Shown here piece after piece: positions 45,325-52,655 of a stretch of 64,000 bases of DNA (position 1 is its first letter; every line of letters starts with the position of its first letter). Under the pieces are notes generated by a model that ran no database searches, was not told the DNA's origin, and was given only the letters and a program-made list of their open reading frames with translations. The DNA is from Nocardia takedensis NBRC 100417 (GTDB lineage: Bacteria > Actinomycetota > Actinomycetes > Mycobacteriales > Mycobacteriaceae), in the NCBI RefSeq assembly GCF_000308695.1, contig NZ_BAGG01000021.1, forward strand, positions 62,001-126,000. The letters are read 5' to 3'. The translations under genes and the position numbers were made by a program.

Positions 45325-45870
45325 GTGCGGAAGGTGCTCAGACTCGACCTGGTCAGCCACGGCATGACCGAGGCGATGCGCAAGGCACGATTCCCCGTCG
45401 ACGAGTCGCTGACCGACGCCGGGCGGCGCGCCGTCGCCGCGACCGGTCGGATCGCGGCCACCCGCGTGCTCACCGGACCAGAACGCCGCACCGTCGAGAC
45501 CGCCGCGCTGATGGGACTGACCGGCCTGCCGGACGAGCGGTTGCGCGACCTGGACGCGGGGTCCTGGCGCGGCGACGAACTGACCGCCGTCCCGCAGGCC
45601 GAACTGCTGGCCTGGCTCACCGATCCGCGGTTCCGCGGCCACGGCGGCGAATCGGTGGTCGAGGTCATCGAGCGGACCAGATACTGGATGGCCGAGATCG
45701 CCTCGGAGGGGCTGGCGACGGTGGCGGTCACCCACCCCGCCGTCATCCGCTCCGCGCTGCTGGTCACGCTCGACGCCCCGGCCACCTCGTTCTGGCGCAT
45801 CGACATCCCGCCGTGCAGCGTCACCCGGTTGCACTACCGCGGCGACTGGAGCCTGCACTTCTCCGCCTGA
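45325..45870 (+). CDS. Histidine-phosphatase-family protein with SHG in place of RHG
   Basis: This 181-residue protein has the phosphoglycerate-mutase-like fold: LRLDLVSHGMTEAMRKARFP at the start, LTDAGRRAVAATGRI, VLTGPERRTVETAALM (conserved Arg) and VAVTHPAVIRSALL (second catalytic His). The catalytic RHG motif reads Ser-His-Gly, so one phosphate-binding Arg is missing. It might still hydrolyse phosphate esters weakly or have another role. GTG 45325 is supported by the TACTCT hexamer. Its 3' end overlaps the convergent nadV gene by 37 bp. Confidence 0.8.
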   Translation: MRKVLRLDLVSHGMTEAMRKARFPVDESLTDAGRRAVAATGRIAATRVLTGPERRTVETAALMGLTGLPDERLRDLDAGSWRGDELTAVPQAELLAWLTDPRFRGHGGESVVEVIERTRYWMAEIASEGLATVAVTHPAVIRSALLVTLDAPATSFWRIDIPPCSVTRLHYRGDWSLHFSA

Positions 45871-47342
45871 TCGGCCTGCGCCCGCACCCGCGCCCTGATC
45901 TCGGCGAACCCCACGGGACGCAGGCACTTCCCGTCCCGCCACACCTCCACCAAGGCACTGGCGTCCTCCTGCGCGGGGGTGGCCTGTTCGTGCGCGATCA
46001 GGTTGCCTTCGGCGTCGGGCAGCACCGCGAGCCTGCCCTTGGCCGACCGCTTGGTCCCCGAATCGGTGACCGGATCCTTGTGGATGTCGCGGCCCACCCC
46101 GTCGACCTCCACATAGGTCGCCTTCACCGCCGAGGAGAAGGTGTCCCTGGTGACGTACTGGTAGCTGTAGGAACCCATGCCGAACACCACGGTGGTCGAC
46201 GCGAAACCCATGCGGGCCAGGCGCGCGGTGATGGCCTCGGCCCGCGCGTAGGTGATCGAGTCGCCGTAGATGACGCCCACGTGCGGGTCGAGCACCCGGT
46301 AGCCCGCCTCGTTGACCTCGCCGCCGAAGGTCTCCCACAGCAGTCGCACCACGCCGAGCCCCGCCGGGCTGTCGTCGGCGTCGGTCCCGCACAGGATGGT
46401 CTCCGGATCGCCGGAATCCGGCCGGATCACCAGGGTGCCGTCGCGGGCCGTGATCCGGTCGCGCAGCGCGGGCAGGGTCTCGGTGAGCACCCGCCACAGG
46501 TCGAAGGTGTCGCTGACCACCGACACGATCCCGCTCGGATACAGCCCCAGCAGGCGACGGTAGGTGTCGTCCTCGGATTCCTTCGTGCCCGCGCACATCA
46601 CCGAATGCTCCGTCGCCGCGACCGAAGCCAACAGCGGTTCCGGTCGCGCACCGGGCTCGTCGGGGTAGAAGTAGTCGATCCAGTCGGCCGCCACCAGCGA
46701 ATCCGACCCCGAGAACGACAGCAGGTGCGCCGCGCCCGAGGCGGCCGCCGCCTCGATCCCGGGCATCCCGCGGAAGGAGAAGTCGTGGGCCTGGAACTCC
46801 ACGGCGGCCGGATCGGCCCCGGTGTCGGCGGCGCGCGCGGTCAGCAACCGCCGCATCCGCCACGCGGTCGTCGCCGACGTCGAGGGCTGCCAGATCGCCG
46901 CCGACAGCGCCGTCTCCAGATAGTTGGTCAGCCAGAAGAACTCCGGGTGGGTGTTCTCCACGGTCAGCACCGGCACCCGCAGCGGGACCAGCGTGCCCTC
47001 GGGCAGTGAGCGGATCGACAACGGCAGGTAGCCCAGGGCGTGCAGGGCCCGGATGTGGTCGCTGCCGATGTGGTTCGGGCCGAGGATCGAGGTGACCCGC
47101 CGCTCGTACTCCGCGCACACCCGGTCCACGTCCGCGGCGAAGAAGGCCGCGAACGAATCCTCGAGCACGTCGCGCAGGAACGCCTGCAAGCCGAAGTGCA
47201 CCACGTGCTCGACACCGTCGACCCGGGACGCGCGGTGGGTCAGGTTCGAGTACACGCGGGTGGTGCCCGGCGGGTACTGCCGGCGGTGGTCCAACTTGTA
47301 GGCGTCGGTCAGGAACAGCGGGTCGGTGGCGAGACGGAACAT
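45834..47342 (-). CDS. nadV: Nicotinamide phosphoribosyltransferase
   Basis: This 502-residue enzyme condenses nicotinamide with PRPP to give NMN. It matches NadV/NAMPT rather than the shorter nicotinate enzyme: LFLTDAYKLDHRRQYPPGTTRVYSN at the start, FSFRGMPGIEAAAASGAAHLLSFSGSDS, the His of SVAATEHSVMC, RPDSGDP in LVIRPDSGDPETI and VVFGMGSYSYQYVTRDTF. ATG 47342 overlaps the last base of the PRPP synthetase stop, so the two are translated together and substrate supply is encoded beside use. An NMN adenylyltransferase is not in the window. Confidence 0.94.
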   Translation of the reverse strand: MFRLATDPLFLTDAYKLDHRRQYPPGTTRVYSNLTHRASRVDGVEHVVHFGLQAFLRDVLEDSFAAFFAADVDRVCAEYERRVTSILGPNHIGSDHIRALHALGYLPLSIRSLPEGTLVPLRVPVLTVENTHPEFFWLTNYLETALSAAIWQPSTSATTAWRMRRLLTARAADTGADPAAVEFQAHDFSFRGMPGIEAAAASGAAHLLSFSGSDSLVAADWIDYFYPDEPGARPEPLLASVAATEHSVMCAGTKESEDDTYRRLLGLYPSGIVSVVSDTFDLWRVLTETLPALRDRITARDGTLVIRPDSGDPETILCGTDADDSPAGLGVVRLLWETFGGEVNEAGYRVLDPHVGVIYGDSITYARAEAITARLARMGFASTTVVFGMGSYSYQYVTRDTFSSAVKATYVEVDGVGRDIHKDPVTDSGTKRSAKGRLAVLPDAEGNLIAHEQATPAQEDASALVEVWRDGKCLRPVGFAEIRARVRAQADQAEKCRLQSPR

Positions 47343-48187
47343 CACAGGATTCCTTCGGTGAGAACGTGATCGACCAGGTCGACCAGGTGCAGGCGGGTCG
47401 GGGGCAACGCGGACGCGCGCGCTCCCGGATGCGAGTCGGTGGTGTAGACGTGGGCGTACGGGGCGAGATTGGCGGTCAGGCGCGGGCCGCCGGAGAACAC
47501 GCCGTGGGTGACCCACAGGTCGACCCGGTCGGCCGCGGCGAACCCGCCCGCCTCGGCGACGCCCGCGAAAGTGCCGCCGCCGTCGCAGATGTCGTCGACG
47601 ACCAGCACCCTGCGCCCCGCGACCGCGGCGTCCAGGACGAAACCGCTGAGCCTGCCGGTCGCCGGATCGCGCTGTTTGCGACCGTGCGCGACGGGGAGGC
47701 CGCCCAGCGCCGCGGCCACCGTTTCCGCGCGCTCGCGGGCCCCGGCATCGGGCGCGACCACCAGGTCGTAGTCGTGGGGGAGCACCGACGCGGCGAGCGG
47801 CCCGAGCGGAATCTCGGTCAGCGCCGGACCTTCCAGCGCCGCGCGGGCCATCGGGGAGTGGATGTCGGCGTAGATCACCTCGTCGGCGAACGCCGTGATC
47901 ACCCGCGCGTAGACCGACGATCCGCACGGCACGTCGCGGTCGGTGCGCGCCGCCGGGATGTAGGGCATGAGCACGGTGGCCTTCGCGCCGTGGTGGCGCA
48001 CCAGGTCGGCCCACATTCCCAGCGCCATCAAATCGTCGGGGGAACCGCCGCGGACGACGGCGAAGCGGGTGGCGTCCGGGTCGTAGGACGGGCCGCGCCG
48101 GGCGAACCACTCGCCGCCCGGAAAGCGCGGGAACTCCAGGTCATCGGGTCGCGCCCCCTCGGGGGTGCGCACCATCGTCTCGATCAT
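47342..48187 (-). CDS. prs: Ribose-phosphate pyrophosphokinase-family protein
   Basis: This 281-residue protein has the two-domain PRPP synthetase/PRTase fold. The PRPP loop is VLVVDDICDGGGTFAG, and other shared elements are LVVAPDAGARERAETVA and TVLMPYIPAARTDRDV. It is shorter than housekeeping Prs (about 315-325 residues), like the specialised copies found beside nadV in other bacteria and phages. It leads the prs-nadV operon and is preceded by a perfect AT-rich inverted repeat. A second in-frame Met four codons in (48175) could be the start. The genome should hold a separate housekeeping prs. Confidence 0.88.
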   Translation of the reverse strand: MIETMVRTPEGARPDDLEFPRFPGGEWFARRGPSYDPDATRFAVVRGGSPDDLMALGMWADLVRHHGAKATVLMPYIPAARTDRDVPCGSSVYARVITAFADEVIYADIHSPMARAALEGPALTEIPLGPLAASVLPHDYDLVVAPDAGARERAETVAAALGGLPVAHGRKQRDPATGRLSGFVLDAAVAGRRVLVVDDICDGGGTFAGVAEAGGFAAADRVDLWVTHGVFSGGPRLTANLAPYAHVYTTDSHPGARASALPPTRLHLVDLVDHVLTEGIL

Positions 48188-48202
48188 GCGACCACCGTAG
48201 CA

Positions 48203-48229
48203 TAGTTTTGGTTTATATAACCAAAACTA
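48203..48229. promoter_or_regulatory. Perfect 11-bp inverted repeat, probable operator of prs-nadV
   Basis: TAGTTTTGGTT and AACCAAAACTA are exact inverted repeats separated by five bases (TATAT). The element ends 16 bases before the prs ATG and contains a TATATA-type -10 at its centre, so a bound dimer would block transcription. AT content is extreme for this genome. The regulator is unknown; no NrtR or NiaR gene is in the window. Confidence 0.75.
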
Positions 48230-48345
48230 GGGGTGGTTCCGTTCACAGCGACTTCGCAGGATTCTCGGAGACTGCGCTGAGGCGACCCGCATACGTTCGA
48301 CCCACGCGCCCGAACCGGCGCGCCAGGACCAGGGAGGGAACCGAG

Positions 48346-48603
48346 ATGAGGGCCGAGCGCGATCGGGCGAGACTTCCTGGTGCGAACCGTTCTTGCCTGC
48401 GGGAATCCGTGGGCGTCGGGTCGGGTCGGTCACTGAGCGTCGGTTGGTCGGGTCGGTCGGTGGAGGTCGAGTGGAGTGGTTGGTCGGGTGGTTCGGTGGA
48501 TGTCGGGTCAGGTGGTCGACCGAGTGGGTCGGTAGGCGTCGAGTCGGGCCGTCGTCGGAGCGGATCGGTGCGGGCGAGTGTGCCGGCGGGCGGGCTCGCG
48601 TGA
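48346..48603 (+). CDS. Candidate small Gly/Ser/Val repeat ORF coupled to the GT39 gene
   Basis: An 85-codon frame starts at ATG 48346 with a strong AGGGAGG about eight bases upstream. It ends in a TGA that overlaps the GTG start of the glycosyltransferase gene (GTGA). The product is basic, then repetitive, with recurring SGxSV(D/E/G)V units (SGRSVEVEWSGWSGGSVDVGSGG). It may be a translated leader that couples ribosomes onto the membrane protein gene, or chance coding of a G/T-rich low-complexity tract. No homology is recognised. Confidence 0.4.
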   Translation: MRAERDRARLPGANRSCLRESVGVGSGRSLSVGWSGRSVEVEWSGWSGGSVDVGSGGRPSGSVGVESGRRRSGSVRASVPAGGLA

Positions 48604-51155
48604 GCGCCGACGACGTGGCGGTGATCGGCCCTCGCGTCCGATCGCGGTGGGAGCGGCCCGCGCTGGTCGCACTGCTCGTCGCGACCGCGTTGCTGTATCT
48701 CCTCGGCCTGCACGAGGCCGGATGGGGCAACGAGTACTACGCGGCGGCCGCCCAAGCGGGGACCGACAACCTCACCGCGTGGCTGTTCGGCTCCCACGAC
48801 GCGGGCAACGCGATCACCGTCGACAAACCGCCCGCCGCGCTGTGGCTGATGAGCCTGTCCGCCCGCGTGTTCGGCGTCTCCGGATGGTCGATCCTGCTTC
48901 CGCAAGCCCTGCTTGGCATCGGCTCGGTGGCGCTGCTCACCGTCACCGTCTGCCGCTGGAGCGGACCCGTCCCCGGTCTGCTGGCGGGCGCGGCGCTGGC
49001 CGCCACCCCGGTCGCGGCGCTGATGTTCCGCTACGACAACCCCGACGCGCTGCTCACCTTCCTGCTGATCCTCACCGCCTGCTGCACCGTGCGCGCGATC
49101 GACGCCGAAGCCACGCGATGGTGGTCCCCGAGCACCGCGTGGCTGGTCGCCGCCGCGGTGGCGCTCGGCTTCGGCTTCCTCACCAAGATGCTGCAAGCGA
49201 TGCTGGTGGCGCCCGCTCTCGCCGCGGTCTTCCTGCTCGCCGCCGCGGGCGGTCTCGCCTCCCGCCTGCTGCGCCTCGCCACCGCCGGGCTCACCCTGCT
49301 GGTCGCGGGCGGATGGTTCGTCGTCCTGGTCGAACTGTGGCCCGAGCGGAACCGCCCCTACATCGGCGGCTCCACCGACAACAGCCTCTGGGAACTGGCC
49401 CTCGGCTACAACGGACTCGGCCGAATCCTCGGCGGTCACGGCAACCCTGGCGGCTCCGACACCCCGGGCCCGCCCCGCACCCCCGCCTTCGGCGGCGAGA
49501 CCGGCCCCACCCGACTCTTCCGCGACCTCATGGGCACCGAGGTCTCCTGGCTGCTCCCCGCAGCTCTGCTCGGCCTGGCCGCCGTCCTGTGGCTCAGCCG
49601 CCGCGCGCCCCGCACCGACCGCACCCGCGCGTCGGCGCTGCTCTGGGGCGGCTGGCTCCTGGTCACCGGCTTGGTCTTCAGCTACATGAGCGGCGTCGTC
49701 CACCCCTACTACACCGTCGCCCTGGCCCCCGCGACAGCCGCCGCGGCCGCCACCTCCGCCCACCTGCTGTGGACCCGCCGCGCCGAACCCTTCGCCCGCT
49801 GGTCGCTGTCCGCGATCATCCTGCTCACCGGCCTCTGGTCCGCCGTCCTGCTCGCCCGCACCCCCGAATGGCTGCCCTGGCTGCGCTGGACGATTCCACT
49901 CACCGCACTCGTCGCGGCCTGCTGTCTGCTCGTACCCCCGCGTCTCGGTCTGGTTCTTTCGTCGAAACCCGAACTCGCGCACACCGATTCCGGCCCTGCC
50001 GCAACGTCTCGGTCGGGTGCTGCTGCAACGTCTCGGTCGGGTGCTGCCGCATCCCCTCGGTTGAGTGCTGCCGCAACGTCTCGGTTGAGTGCTGCTGCAA
50101 CGTCTCGGTTGAGTGCTGCTGCAACGTCTCGGTCGGGTCCTGCTGCAACGTCTCGGTCGGGTGCTGCTGCAACGTCTCGGCCGAGCGTTGCCGATTCCGC
50201 GCCCGACGTCGGTGCGGGTTCGAGCGATGTCGACGGTGCGGGTTCGAGTTCGTCATCGGCCCGGAGTTCTACTCGATCCGCCGGCCGTCCACGGTCGGCG
50301 CGGGCAGTGACAGTCCTGGCGGCGGTCACCGCGCTCGTCACCGCGTTCGCCGGAACCGCCGCCTACGCGATCACCACCGCCGCCCACACGCACAGCGGCG
50401 GCATCCCCGTCTCGGGGCCCCGCGGTGACGCCATGGCCGGTCCGATGGGACCGCCGCGCGGTCCGATGCCGGGCCGGCCGGCTGATTTCGGCGGGCATCC
50501 GAACCGCGACCCGCGGGCCGAAGCCGGCGCGGACCCGCTCCCAGGGCGCGAAGACAGTGCCGCGGACGCGGATAATCGCGGCGATCGTCCCAACAGCGGC
50601 ACGGGAGGCGACAACGACCTTCCCGGCGCGGGCGAGCCGACCGAACCGCTCGCCGGCTCCGCACCCATGGGCCAAAGTCCGGCCCGTACGCGACAACCCC
50701 AGTCGGCCGAACCGCAGCTGTCCGAACCGGGCCTCGGGGAACAGGGGCAGCCCAGCCCCGGCGAACCACGCCAACCGGGCCCTCCCGAAGCCATCCCCGC
50801 GAACCCCGAACTCGAAGCCCTGTTGCGCGACACCGACCGCCGCTGGGCGGCAGCGACCGTCGGCTCCTTCGGCGCGTCATCCCTGGAACTGCGCACCGGC
50901 GCGTCGGTCCTGGCGATCGGCGGTTTCAGCGGCCGCGACGACGCCCCCACCCTCGACACATTCCGCGAGTACGTGGCGGCGGGGCAGATCGGCTACTTCC
51001 TCGAGTCACGTCGCGAGGGCGGCCCCGGTCGCCCGATGGACGGACGCCCCGCCACGGCCGATTCGATCACGGACTGGGTCACCTCCCACTACACCCCCCG
51101 CCGCCTCGGCGAGATCACCGTCTACGACCTCTCGGTCCCACCCACCACCCCGTGA
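48600..51155 (+). CDS. GT39-family membrane glycosyltransferase with minisatellite linker and YkcB-type C-terminal domain
   Basis: This 851-residue ArnT/PMT-like protein transfers a sugar from a polyprenyl-phosphate donor on the outer face of the membrane. About 12 membrane helices occupy residues 15-455; the GT39 acidic motif lies in LHEAGWGNEYYAAAAQAG near residue 40, and KPPAALWLMS near 77. Residues 466-529 are eight octapeptide repeats, then another helix (about 562-585), a Pro/Gly-rich region and a soluble C-terminal domain from about 737 like that of YkcA/B mannosyltransferases. GTG 48600 is chosen; the frame is open upstream to a TTG, but that part is low-complexity. Probable role: glycosylation of envelope lipids or proteins. 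Confidence 0.85.
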   Translation: MSADDVAVIGPRVRSRWERPALVALLVATALLYLLGLHEAGWGNEYYAAAAQAGTDNLTAWLFGSHDAGNAITVDKPPAALWLMSLSARVFGVSGWSILLPQALLGIGSVALLTVTVCRWSGPVPGLLAGAALAATPVAALMFRYDNPDALLTFLLILTACCTVRAIDAEATRWWSPSTAWLVAAAVALGFGFLTKMLQAMLVAPALAAVFLLAAAGGLASRLLRLATAGLTLLVAGGWFVVLVELWPERNRPYIGGSTDNSLWELALGYNGLGRILGGHGNPGGSDTPGPPRTPAFGGETGPTRLFRDLMGTEVSWLLPAALLGLAAVLWLSRRAPRTDRTRASALLWGGWLLVTGLVFSYMSGVVHPYYTVALAPATAAAAATSAHLLWTRRAEPFARWSLSAIILLTGLWSAVLLARTPEWLPWLRWTIPLTALVAACCLLVPPRLGLVLSSKPELAHTDSGPAATSRSGAAATSRSGAAASPRLSAAATSRLSAAATSRLSAAATSRSGPAATSRSGAAATSRPSVADSAPDVGAGSSDVDGAGSSSSSARSSTRSAGRPRSARAVTVLAAVTALVTAFAGTAAYAITTAAHTHSGGIPVSGPRGDAMAGPMGPPRGPMPGRPADFGGHPNRDPRAEAGADPLPGREDSAADADNRGDRPNSGTGGDNDLPGAGEPTEPLAGSAPMGQSPARTRQPQSAEPQLSEPGLGEQGQPSPGEPRQPGPPEAIPANPELEALLRDTDRRWAAATVGSFGASSLELRTGASVLAIGGFSGRDDAPTLDTFREYVAAGQIGYFLESRREGGPGRPMDGRPATADSITDWVTSHYTPRRLGEITVYDLSVPPTTP
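49995..50186 (+). repeat. 24-bp coding minisatellite, eight units
   Basis: Eight 24-bp units encode (A/P)AATSR(S/L/P)(G/S) with few substitutions, one unit reading AAASPRLS. Core DNA is GCTGCTGCAACGTCTCGG followed by TCGGGT or TTGAGT. Because units are multiples of three, copy-number change keeps the frame. It lies between the last GT39 helix of the catalytic part and the extra helix. Confidence 0.9.
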
Positions 51156-51339
51156 CACCCATCGTCGCCCGCCACTTCGAAGTCGATGTTCCGTCCAGCG
51201 AATCCGGATCAGTACCCCAGGGAATCCGCAGATACGCAGCCGCTCGACGGTTAGGGGTATCGCAAACGTGGATTCGGGTGGTTCACGTTGTGTGAGAATG
51301 TTTTGGGGTACGTGCCGCGAGGGCGTCGAGGGGGAGCGG

Positions 51340-52389
51340 ATGTCGAGTTTCGATGATCGTATGGACTTGGCGGTCGATTGGTTCGGCCGTAGTCAGCTGT
51401 CCGACGGTTCCGGTGGCGCGGGGTGGGGCTGGGTAGCGGATGTCCCTCCGAATCCGCAGAATACGGCCGAGGTGGTGTGCGCGCTCAAAGCGGCCGACCG
51501 GGAAGTTCCCAGGGCGGCGGAAGTATTGAGATTGCTTCGACGGTCGGTGGTCGGTCGGCAGGGCGGGAGTGCGTGGGCTTTCGAGGCCCCGGTCGATATC
51601 GCGTGGCGGTTGCGGGCCTTGCGATGGCTGGGTGTTCGGGACGACGATCATGATGTCGTCACCTGTATCGAAGCACTGCTCGCCGCTCAGGACGCCGAGT
51701 CGGGAGGATGGCGGATGTCGGGCCGGGCGGGGCCGACTTCGATCACCGCGACCGCGGCGGCGCTGCACGCCCTGGGGGAGCTCGCGGTGGCGGAGGAGCG
51801 AGTTGCGCAGGTCGTCCTGCGTGGGGTGAGCTTCTTGGCGATGTCGATGGTCTCCGAGGATGTTCGGGCGCAGCCGATGTACGCGGCCGCGCATATCGCG
51901 GCCGTGTTGGCACGACCGGAGTTCGTGTCGGTGGGTGGTAGGAGGAGTCGACGTGCGACCGAACTCGCGGTCAGGCGACTGCTGGACGGACTGGCACGTG
52001 AGGAGGACAAGGTCGAGGAGGAACCGTTTCGACGCGGTGAGGTTTCCGATACCTGGCGGCACCTGAGTCTGCATCTGTCGGTGGGGGCCGTAGTGGCGGC
52101 CGACAGCGCTTCGATATTCACCCCGGCGATGCGCAAGTCCCTCGCCGAATTGCTCGACTTGCAGGAGATGACGCCCCGGCACGCGCACCGAGGTGGTTTC
52201 CGGACTTCGGCGGAGGGTTTCGTCACGTCGTACGCGACCACGCAGGCGCTGGAGGCGATGGCACAAGCCCGGCTCGCGGTCCACGAGAGCATCAATCCAG
52301 GGAGGGTGTTCGACATCATCTGCTCGATCGAGGGGCCCACCACAGCGATGGGCAGATCGTGCTCGGGTGGGGACGTAAGGCGGTGGTGA
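51340..52389 (+). CDS. Alpha/alpha-toroid (prenyltransferase/squalene-cyclase repeat) protein
   Basis: This 349-residue protein has repeated helical hairpins with aromatic QW-like turns: DGSGGAGWGWVADVPPNPQNTAEVVCAL (from residue 22), ESGGWRMSGRAGPTSITATAAALHAL (from about 120) and HRGGFRTSAEGFVTSYATTQALEAM (from about 283). These mark the terpenoid cyclase/protein prenyltransferase toroid fold. The class II cyclase DxDD followed by Thr-Ala is not present; an acidic DDDHD occurs at 101-105. No signal peptide is seen. ATG 51340 follows GGGGAG. It overlaps the next gene (TGATG). Enzyme or ligand-binding scaffold: undecided. Codon bias is weaker than in neighbours. Confidence 0.75.
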   Translation: MSSFDDRMDLAVDWFGRSQLSDGSGGAGWGWVADVPPNPQNTAEVVCALKAADREVPRAAEVLRLLRRSVVGRQGGSAWAFEAPVDIAWRLRALRWLGVRDDDHDVVTCIEALLAAQDAESGGWRMSGRAGPTSITATAAALHALGELAVAEERVAQVVLRGVSFLAMSMVSEDVRAQPMYAAAHIAAVLARPEFVSVGGRRSRRATELAVRRLLDGLAREEDKVEEEPFRRGEVSDTWRHLSLHLSVGAVVAADSASIFTPAMRKSLAELLDLQEMTPRHAHRGGFRTSAEGFVTSYATTQALEAMAQARLAVHESINPGRVFDIICSIEGPTTAMGRSCSGGDVRRW

Positions 52390-52655
52390 TGAACAGCTAC
52401 GCGGGGGCTGCCCTGCTCGCAATCGCCGCTCTTGCCGGGACGACCATCGCGACGTTGGCGGTCGCCTTCGCCGACGACTTGGGAAAGCCGGGCAGTCGAG
52501 CCCTGGTTGTCTGGGGGACATTGATCGTGGCGGTGGGAGCGCTCACGAGCCTGACCACCCGGTTCCCGTCGGTGTCGACCGCGCGGATCTCGGCGGGAGT
52601 ATTCGCGGGGTTCACCGCGGTGGTGCTCCCCGTGATCACTTTCCTGCTGTCATGA
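52389..52655 (+). CDS. Small three-helix membrane protein
   Basis: This 88-residue protein consists of three predicted membrane helices: AGAALLAIAALAGTTIATLAVAF (about 5-27), ALVVWGTLIVAVGALTSL (about 38-56) and ISAGVFAGFTAVVLPVITFLL (about 67-87), with short loops. Its ATG shares a base with the toroid gene stop, and its stop overlaps the transporter start by four bases (ATGA), so it is an integral member of this three-gene operon. It could be a transporter accessory subunit. No family is recognised. Confidence 0.7.
   Translation: MNSYAGAALLAIAALAGTTIATLAVAFADDLGKPGSRALVVWGTLIVAVGALTSLTTRFPSVSTARISAGVFAGFTAVVLPVITFLLS

Noticed and set aside
48393..48599. N-terminal extension of the GT39 protein from a TTG
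   Set aside because: The added 69 residues are low-complexity Gly/Arg/Trp sequence unlike any GT39 N-terminus.
48243..49982. Long minus-strand open frame opposite the GT39 gene
   Set aside because: Composition (Gly, Gln, Glu, Arg repeats) is that of an antisense shadow; the plus strand encodes clear membrane helices.
49995..50186. CRISPR array
   Set aside because: Units are contiguous without unique spacers and encode a regular octapeptide; this is a coding minisatellite.
51340..52389. Squalene-hopene cyclase or other class II terpene cyclase
   Set aside because: Half the usual length, no DxDD-Thr-Ala motif and few canonical QW repeats; only the toroid fold is supported.
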